The notes beneath the pieces are model-generated. The model was not told where the DNA came from and ran no database searches. It was given only the letters and a program-made list of their open reading frames with translations. A stretch of 10,670 nt of DNA from Microbacteriaceae bacterium (GTDB lineage: Bacteria; Actinomycetota; Actinomycetes; Actinomycetales; Microbacteriaceae), in NCBI GenBank assembly GCA_017744755.1, contig JAGIAU010000054.1:1-10670 (forward strand), in the 5' to 3' direction. The first letter of the stretch is position 1; each line of letters opens with the position of its first letter. Of the stretch, positions 6,124 through 10,670 are shown one piece after another. Made by a program: the position numbers and the translations under genes.

Positions 6124-6634
6124 GGTGCACGCGACCGTCGCCGTCGCCGCGCTCGCCGCCGGCGTCGCGGCGCCGATCGTGGCGGCCGCCAACGGGCGCC
6201 TGTGGATCGCGCTCGGCCAGCTCCTGCCGGTCGGGCTGGGCTTCGCCGCGCTCGCCGCGCGGATCCCCCTGCTGCCGGACGGCGCCCCCGACTGGGCGCT
6301 GCGGCTCGCGGCCGGGGCCGTCCTCGCCGCGCTCGGCGTGGTCGGCGGCAGCCCGCTCGTCCGGCTCGTCCTGGATCGGCTCGGCGGCGCCGCGCCCGAG
6401 GGCGACCTGCCGCGCGGCGGACAATGGATCGGCCTTGCCGAGCGCGCGCTCATCCTCGGCGGCACGGCGGTCGGGCACCCCGAGGCCATGGCCTTCGCGA
6501 TCGCGGTGAAGGGCCTCGGACGGTTCTCCGAGCTGACGAACCCGCCGGCCGGGTTCCGCGAGCGCTTCATCGTCGGCACGCTCGTGAGCTATGTCTGGGC
6601 GGCTGCCTGCGGGTACCTGACGACGCAGCTCTAA
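6113..6634 (+). CDS. Small membrane protein, partner of the SatD-family gene (DUF3307-like C-terminus)
   Basis: 173 residues with about five likely membrane segments (near 7-25, 30-48, 62-78, 108-132, 150-170) and a short polar loop at 88-104. The C-terminal motifs WIGLAERALIL (105-115), VKGLGRFSEL (132-141) and ERFIVGTLVSYVWAAACG (150-167) look, from memory, like the end of DUF3307 proteins, a membrane family often encoded beside satD in other bacteria. The N-terminal half is not recognised. The chosen ATG overlaps the SatD-family stop by 11 bases. ATGs at 6104 and 6083 are in the same frame and possible, and none has a good ribosome binding site. The overlap suggests translational coupling and a joint function at the membrane. 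The stop codon TAA shares bases with the stop of mpg on the other strand. Confidence 0.7.
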   Translation: MTTEVHATVAVAALAAGVAAPIVAAANGRLWIALGQLLPVGLGFAALAARIPLLPDGAPDWALRLAAGAVLAALGVVGGSPLVRLVLDRLGGAAPEGDLPRGGQWIGLAERALILGGTAVGHPEAMAFAIAVKGLGRFSELTNPPAGFRERFIVGTLVSYVWAAACGYLTTQL

Positions 6635-7329
6635 GGCGCGTCGATCCGCGGCGCCCGCCGCTTCGGGACGTGCGGGCGGTACGGTGACACGCTCGGCTCG
6701 CCCGGCAGCCAGAAGCGCCAGGGGAACGCGGCGGCGTCTCCGCCCGGCCCCGACACGCCGGTGCGGGGGCCGGCGGACCATGCCACAGCGCTTCCGGTGC
6801 CGCTCGTGGCGGCCATCACGGCCTCAGGGCCGCCAGAACCTGCGCCGGCGCCGCCGGAGGAGGTGGTCAGGTGGAGCGGGGCGGCGGGGTCCAGGAGGTC
6901 GGCGCCGTCGTCGGCACCGGTCAGGCCGAGCGCGACCGTGAGACGGGCGGGGCCGCGCGCGAGCTCCGCATCCGTGCGGGCGTTCGGTCGGCGCTCGCGG
7001 GCGCGTTCTATGCCATCCACGATCTCGCCGGCGCGCAGCAGGACGGCGCCGGCGGAGCCCTCGAGGCCGCAGACGACGTTCGCGCACCAGTGCATGCCGT
7101 AGGTGAAGTACACGTAGAGGCGGCCGGGCGGGCCGAACATCGTCGCGTTCCGCCGCCCCGGTCCGCGGAAGGCGTGCGAGCCCGGGTCCTCCCCCGCGCC
7201 GCCGTACGCCTCGACCTCGGTGAGCCGGACGGTCACGCCGCGCACGGTCAGCCGCGCCCCGAGCAGCAAGGGCGCGACTTCGATCGGGTGCCGGGCCAGG
7301 AGATCGGGATGAGAGGTCATCCGCACCAT
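6631..7329 (-). CDS. mpg: 3-methyladenine DNA glycosylase (AAG/MPG family)
   Basis: Base-excision repair enzyme that removes alkylated purines from DNA. 232 residues. The catalytic Glu40 sits in LTEVEAYGG, followed by SHAFRGPGRRNATMFGPPG (51-69) and LYVYFTYGMHWCANVV (71-86), the nucleotide-flipping and active-site core of the family. ARGPARLTVALG (124-135) and PWRFWLPGEPSVSPYR (203-218) close the fold. Residues about 157-187 are a Gly/Ala/Ser-rich stretch between conserved segments, probably a loop insertion. The start is uncertain: ATG at 7329 (GGTGGA about 4 bases upstream) or ATG at 7320 (229 residues). The first lies inside a repeat unit shared with the hairpins nearby. The neighbourhood with tyrS and argH resembles that in M. 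tuberculosis. Confidence 0.93.
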   Translation of the reverse strand: MVRMTSHPDLLARHPIEVAPLLLGARLTVRGVTVRLTEVEAYGGAGEDPGSHAFRGPGRRNATMFGPPGRLYVYFTYGMHWCANVVCGLEGSAGAVLLRAGEIVDGIERARERRPNARTDAELARGPARLTVALGLTGADDGADLLDPAAPLHLTTSSGGAGAGSGGPEAVMAATSGTGSAVAWSAGPRTGVSGPGGDAAAFPWRFWLPGEPSVSPYRPHVPKRRAPRIDAP

Positions 7330-7344
7330 GCTTCCACCCCGGCA
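7323..7344 (+). repeat. Single repeat unit A over the start of mpg
   Basis: This 22-bp unit matches the units of the hairpins at 7385-7459 and 8559-8631, following GCACCA-N3-TTCCAC-N2-CG. Unlike those, it has no matching second arm. It carries the candidate mpg start codon at 7327-7329. The next bases form a small dyad, CCCGGC with GCCGGG (7338-7343/7348-7353). Confidence 0.6.
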
Positions 7345-7384
7345 TGAGCCGGGCGGAGCGCCGACGGGACGCTGCCCGCCGTTG

Positions 7385-7459
7385 CGGCACCATAGTTCCA
7401 CTGCGGCACCACGGCTCCGCCTGCCGCAACCGTGGTGCCGCAGTGGAACTATGGTGCCG
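7385..7459. repeat. Long perfect hairpin B
   Basis: Arms 7385-7414 and 7430-7459 are perfectly complementary over 30 bp, with a 15-base loop. Each arm consists of two tandem 19-bp-type units; the decamer TGCGGCACCA occurs at 7383 and again at 7402. It lies between the stop of the AbiEi-like gene (7506) and mpg, so it would end transcripts in either direction or act as a mobile palindrome. No U-tract is present. Confidence 0.85.
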
Positions 7460-7505
7460 GAGGCGCCGCGACCGGGCGCGGCGCAGGACGAACGGCCCGG
7501 CACGG

Positions 7506-8442
7506 TCATCGGGTGAGCGGCCGCGGCAGGCGGACGCGGGGTACGCCCGCCTCGAGGAGGCGCAGCTCGAGACCGGCCCCGTGCCAGGCGTCGTCCCAGC
7601 CCACCCGGAGGAACGCCCCGCAGCGCTGGCGGATCGCGTCCTCGCGCCGCTTCTCGGACCAGAGCACCTCGGCCGGTGTCGGCCGGCCCTCGACCGCACG
7701 GTATTTCAGCTTCCCGTCCGCCTCGCCGAGGATCGCGCCGTCGCGCCAGGCGAAGTCGACCCAGTACATGCCGCCGTCGACGCCTCGCACCGCGCGCTGC
7801 TGCTCCGGCGCCGCGAAGCCCAGGTCGCGGCAGCGCACGACGACGAGCGTTTCGAGCGGACTGTCGGAGCCGGCGACCGAGCCCTGCACGGCGATCCGCG
7901 CCTTCCCGACGCCGACCATCCTGCCCGCGCGCACGAGCGCGGCCTCGATGGACTCGAGCGAGGTCCCGCCGCGACGTGCGTGCGAGATCGCGACGATCGC
8001 GGACAAAGCCGATCGCGTCGCCCCGAGGTCGACGAGGGTCCGCTCCACCGAGGTCGCTCGTACGCCGTGATCGAGCTCGACGATGTCCTCGGGAGCCAGT
8101 CGCCGATGCGTGCGTTCCACCACGCCGCTGCTCCAGCCGCCGCCGCGCGGGACGGTCGTGCGCACCGTGCCCGGCCATTGCCCCAGGATCGGGATGCCGT
8201 GCAGCACGGCAGCGGATTCGTGGGAGAAGACCGGCTCCCCCCTTCGCCATCTCGCGCGCCACCCCGATCAGCACCGTCTGGCGTTCCGCCCCGCGCAGCG
8301 CCTCCCACTCCGCCTCGCTCACGTACACGCCCGGCCGGATGCGGACGACCTCGCGCCGGGCGGCGGAGCGCTCCAGCCGGCGCGCATTCCCGGCGGCGGC
8401 GCGCAGCTCGCGTGCGAACCGGAGCTCGATGAGTTCACCCAT
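7506..8442 (-). pseudogene. AbiEi-like/DUF559-type nuclease-like gene, frameshifted
   Basis: When the frameshift is repaired it encodes about 311 residues. The N-terminus (MGELIELRFARELRA to about residue 68, RIRPGVYVSEAEWEALRG) resembles the winged-helix domain of AbiEi-type antitoxin-domain proteins. It continues in another frame with EPVFSHESAAVLHGIPILG, the expected follow-on. The C-terminus has SPLETLVVVRCRDLGF, YWVDFAWRDGAILGEADGKLKY and EVLWSEKRREDAIRQ, a Vsr/DUF559-like PD-(D/E)xK arrangement (D of VDF, E-x-D-G-K). The reading frame shifts by one base at the C6 run 8237-8242. Five C would restore it. Start: ATG at 8442 with AGGA about 7 bases upstream. This is a true pseudogene, a phase-variable gene or a sequencing error. 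Hairpins flank both sides. Similar proteins are common in actinobacteria; their role is unclear to me. Confidence 0.75.
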
Positions 8443-8558
8443 GCCGCGATCCTGGTGGCCGGCGCGGCGCAGCGGAGGGTGTTCTCGCGATCTGTGCAGA
8501 CTCCGCGGGCCCGATCCGTCCTGTGGAGGAACGAACGCGCCGCGCCGCGGCCGCCTCA

Positions 8559-8631
8559 CGCACCACGCTTCCACTCCGGCACCCTGCTTCCGCCGGGTGG
8601 AATCGTGGTGCCGGGGTGGAAGCGTGGTGCG
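8559..8631. repeat. Long hairpin C downstream of argH
   Basis: Arms 8559-8583 and 8607-8631 pair over 25 bp with one T/G mismatch (8575/8615) and a 23-base loop, in which TTCC and GGAA can pair. The units are GCACCACGCTTCCACYCCG-like, related to hairpin B and unit A. It lies 46 bp past the argH stop in the 234-bp gap before the AbiEi-like gene. Confidence 0.8.
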
Positions 8632-8643
8632 CGAAGGGCTCTG

Positions 8644-8659
8644 GCCGCGAGGCCGCGGC
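8644..8659 (-). terminator. Small GC hairpin after argH
   Basis: GCCGCG and CGCGGC are separated by 4 bases, starting 18 bases past the argH stop codon. There is no U-tract, so this is at best a weak terminator. The larger hairpin at 8559-8631 follows. Confidence 0.35.
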
Positions 8660-8676
8660 GGGACGACGGAGACGCG

Positions 8677-10152
8677 CTACTGCAGGCGCTGGAGGAGGTG
8701 GCGGGTCCAGTTCGCGAGGTCGGCGAGCTGGCGCTCGACGCCCGGGCGTGCCGTGCCGGCATAGCCGTCGCGCGCGGCGATCGCGCCGTCGACGGTGAGC
8801 ACCTCGCGCACCCCCGCGGTCAGGTGCGGCGAGATCGCGAGGTACTCCTCGTCGGTGAGGTCCTCCAGGCCGACGCCGCGGGACTCGGCGACGCGGACGG
8901 CCGCGCCGGCGAGCTCATGCGCCTCGCGGAATGGAACGCGCTGGCGCACGAGCCACTCGGCGACATCGGTCGCGAGCGAGTAGCCCTCGGGGGCCAGCGC
9001 CCGCAGCCGCTCGGTGTCGAAGCGGAGCGTCGCGACCATGCCCGTGAAGGCCGGCAGCAGCACCTCGAGCGTGTCGACCGAGTCGAAGACGGGCTCCTTG
9101 TCCTCCTGCAGGTCGCGGTTGTACGCGAGCGGCAGGCCCTTCATGGTGCCGAGCAGGCCGGTGAGGTTCCCGATGAGCCGGCCCGCCTTGCCGCGGGCGA
9201 GCTCGGCGATGTCCGGGTTCTTCTTCTGCGGCATGATGCTCGATCCCGTGGAGTACGCGTCGTCGAGCGTGACGTAGCCGAACTCGCGCGTGTTCCACAG
9301 GATGATCTCCTCGGCGATCCGCGAGAGGTCGACGCCGATCTGGGCGGCGATGAACGCGAACTCGGCGACCTTGTCCCGCGACGCCGTCGCGTCGATCGAG
9401 TTCGGCTCCAGCGCGTCGAAGCCGAGCTCCTGCGCGATGCCGAGCGCGTCGAGTCCGAGCGTGTTCCCCGCGAGCGCGCCCGAGCCGTAGGGCGAGTGGC
9501 CGATGCCCTCGCGCCAGGCGGCGAGCCGCTCCACGTCGCGGCCGAGCGCCCAGGCGTGCGCGAGCAGGTGGTGCGCGAGCAGCACGGGCTGCGCGTGCTG
9601 CAGATGGGTGCGGCCCGGCATCGGCGCGTCGAGATGCGCCGCGGCCTGGCTCGCGAGCGCGTCGATGAGGCCCGCGAGCAGGCCGCCGATGACGGCCGCG
9701 TGGTCGCGGAGGAACATCCGGATGAGCGTCGCGATCTGGTCGTTCCGGCTGCGTCCGGCGCGGAGCTTGCCGCCGACCTCCGGCCCGATGACGTCGATGA
9801 GGAACGACTCGAGCGCGCCGTGCACGTCCTCGAAGGCGTCGACGCCCGCGATGTCGCCGGACTCGATCCGGCGGGCGACCTCGTCGAGGCCGGCATGCAT
9901 CGCGGCGAGCTCGTCCGGAGTCAGGTAGCCGGCCTTCGCGAGCGCGTTCGCGTGGGCATGGGAGCCCGCGATGTCGTACGGCCAGAGGCGCGCGTCGAAG
10001 TGGGTCGACTTGGAGAGCCGCGCGAGCTCCGGCGAGGGGCCGGAGGCGAAGCGGGCGCCCCAGAGGGCGCCGGCGTTCGTGGTGGCCGGGCCCTTCGACT
10101 CGCTGCGCTCGCTCAGGGCGCCAGGGTTCTCCTGGCCGGTGTCCTCGCTCAT
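8677..10152 (-). CDS. argH: Argininosuccinate lyase
   Basis: Last step of arginine biosynthesis: argininosuccinate to arginine and fumarate, cytoplasmic homotetramer. 491 residues. Landmarks: ALWGARFASGPSPELARLSKSTHFD near the start, DVHGALESFLIDVIG, LRAGRSRNDQ, GRTHLQHAQP with the catalytic His region, and the fumarase/lyase signature GSSIMPQKKNPD. ASRDKVAEFAF and EDKEPVFDSVDTL also fit. The start ATG at 10152 overlaps the argF stop as ATGA, and no other ATG or GTG lies before the conserved part. The family usually begins shortly before GALWGGRF. Here about 25 extra residues precede it, including ALSERSESKG encoded by a palindromic repeat. argF and argH adjoin without argR or argG between them. 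Confidence 0.97.
   Translation of the reverse strand: MSEDTGQENPGALSERSESKGPATTNAGALWGARFASGPSPELARLSKSTHFDARLWPYDIAGSHAHANALAKAGYLTPDELAAMHAGLDEVARRIESGDIAGVDAFEDVHGALESFLIDVIGPEVGGKLRAGRSRNDQIATLIRMFLRDHAAVIGGLLAGLIDALASQAAAHLDAPMPGRTHLQHAQPVLLAHHLLAHAWALGRDVERLAAWREGIGHSPYGSGALAGNTLGLDALGIAQELGFDALEPNSIDATASRDKVAEFAFIAAQIGVDLSRIAEEIILWNTREFGYVTLDDAYSTGSSIMPQKKNPDIAELARGKAGRLIGNLTGLLGTMKGLPLAYNRDLQEDKEPVFDSVDTLEVLLPAFTGMVATLRFDTERLRALAPEGYSLATDVAEWLVRQRVPFREAHELAGAAVRVAESRGVGLEDLTDEEYLAISPHLTAGVREVLTVDGAIAARDGYAGTARPGVERQLADLANWTRHLLQRLQ
10090..10119. repeat. Palindromic repeat, copy 2, inside the argH 5' end
   Basis: This 30-bp element has complementary ends (GCCCT with AGGGC) and matches the element at 1253-1282 at 25 of 30 positions. 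Read with argH it gives ALSERSESKG without breaking the frame, placed before the conserved part of the enzyme. Confidence 0.65.
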
Positions 10153-10670
10153 GCGCGGGCCTGCTCGAGGAGCCAGATGAGGAGCGCCTTCTGCGCGTGC
10201 AGCCGGTTCTCCGCCTCGTCCCAGACGACCGACTGCGGGCCGTCGATGACGTCGGCCTCCACTTCGTAGCCCCGGTCGGCCGGGAGGCAGTGGATGAAGA
10301 TCGCGTCGGGCTTCGCGAGCGCCATGAACTCCCGCGTGACCTTGTACTCGCCGAGGTCGCGGATCCGCTCGAGCTTCTCCTCCTCCTTGCCCATCGAGAC
10401 CCAGGTGTCGGTCACGACGACGTCGGCGCCGGCGGCGGCCTCGAGCGGGTCGGTCGTGAGCAGCACCGAGCCGCCGGTCGAGCCGGCGATCCGGTCCGCA
10501 TCCGCGACGATGTCCTCGCGCGGCGCGTAGGCCTCGGGCGAGGCGATCCGGACGTGCATGCCCGCCATGACGCAGGCGAGGACGTAGGAGTGCGCCATGT
10601 TCGCCCGGCCGTCGCCGAAGTAGGCGATCGTGAGGCCCTGGAGCGAGCCCTTGTGCTCCTGGATCTGTCT
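10149..10670 (-). CDS. argF: Ornithine carbamoyltransferase, 5' end outside the window
   Basis: Makes citrulline from ornithine and carbamoyl phosphate in arginine biosynthesis. The 173 C-terminal residues are visible, in frame from the right edge (RQIQEHKGSLQG). Seen: IAYFGDGRANMAHSY, VVVTDTWVSMGKEEE (ornithine-loop SMG motif), IFIHCLPADRGYEV with the catalytic HCLP cysteine, and VVWDEAENRLHAQKALLIWLL, all typical of the ornithine-binding domain. GDGRAN replaces the more usual GD-x-x-N-N, a minor variant. The carbamoyl-phosphate half (STRTR) lies outside the window. Overlap ATGA with argH indicates one operon. Confidence 0.95.
   Translation of the reverse strand, partial: RQIQEHKGSLQGLTIAYFGDGRANMAHSYVLACVMAGMHVRIASPEAYAPREDIVADADRIAGSTGGSVLLTTDPLEAAAGADVVVTDTWVSMGKEEEKLERIRDLGEYKVTREFMALAKPDAIFIHCLPADRGYEVEADVIDGPQSVVWDEAENRLHAQKALLIWLLEQARA

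Noticed and set aside
6631..8574. Fusion of the N-terminal AbiEi-like part with mpg as one 647-codon gene
   Set aside because: The frame is shared only because of the C6 shift. Between them the translation is meaningless and the real C-terminal half of the AbiEi-like protein is in another frame.
7385..8631. CRISPR array
   Set aside because: The repeat units form back-to-back arms of hairpins rather than evenly spaced repeats with unique spacers, and no cas gene is present.
7330..8676. Composite transposon or insertion sequence with hairpins as terminal inverted repeats
   Set aside because: No transposase and no target-site duplication could be seen, and each hairpin is internally palindromic rather than one end of a pair.

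Overview
The base composition (roughly 70% G+C throughout), strongly GC-ended codons, a lipoprotein with a classical lipobox and the gene families present point to a high-GC actinobacterium, most likely of the Microbacteriaceae. The assignment comes from gene content and protein texture and was not tested by a search.

Housekeeping genes frame the window, all on the minus strand. At the right edge are the 3' part of argF (10149-10670) and argH (8677-10152), joined by an ATGA overlap. Further left is mpg (6631-7329), a 3-methyladenine DNA glycosylase, and at the left edge tyrS (1-1224, C-terminus cut off). In Mycobacterium tuberculosis mpg (Rv1688) and tyrS (Rv1689) are direct neighbours downstream of the arg cluster, so argFH-mpg-tyrS looks like the ancestral order. 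Two stretches interrupt it here.

Interruption 1 (7330-8676), between argH and mpg, holds an AbiEi-like/DUF559-type nuclease-like gene broken by one extra base in a run of six C (8237-8242). Two long hairpins (7385-7459 and 8559-8631), built from related 19-bp units, bracket it. A third, single unit covers the start of mpg.

Interruption 2 (1298-6634), between mpg and tyrS, holds a sugar-type ABC permease and its lipoprotein binding protein (no ATPase gene in the window), a benzaldehyde-type aldehyde dehydrogenase and, divergently, a SatD-family protein overlapping a small membrane protein gene. The 188-bp divergent region carries three related 18-bp palindromic boxes whose starts are exactly 29 bp apart. 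They cover candidate promoter elements for both directions, and the SatD transcript looks leaderless.

A 30-bp palindromic repeat occurs twice: in frame inside the 5' end of argH (10090-10119) and between the permease gene and tyrS (1253-1282).

The best candidate for an undescribed system is the SatD-HTH/membrane-protein pair with its phased operator array. The hairpin-bracketed nuclease-like gene is the second candidate. No tRNA, rRNA, CRISPR array, transposase or phage gene was recognised.
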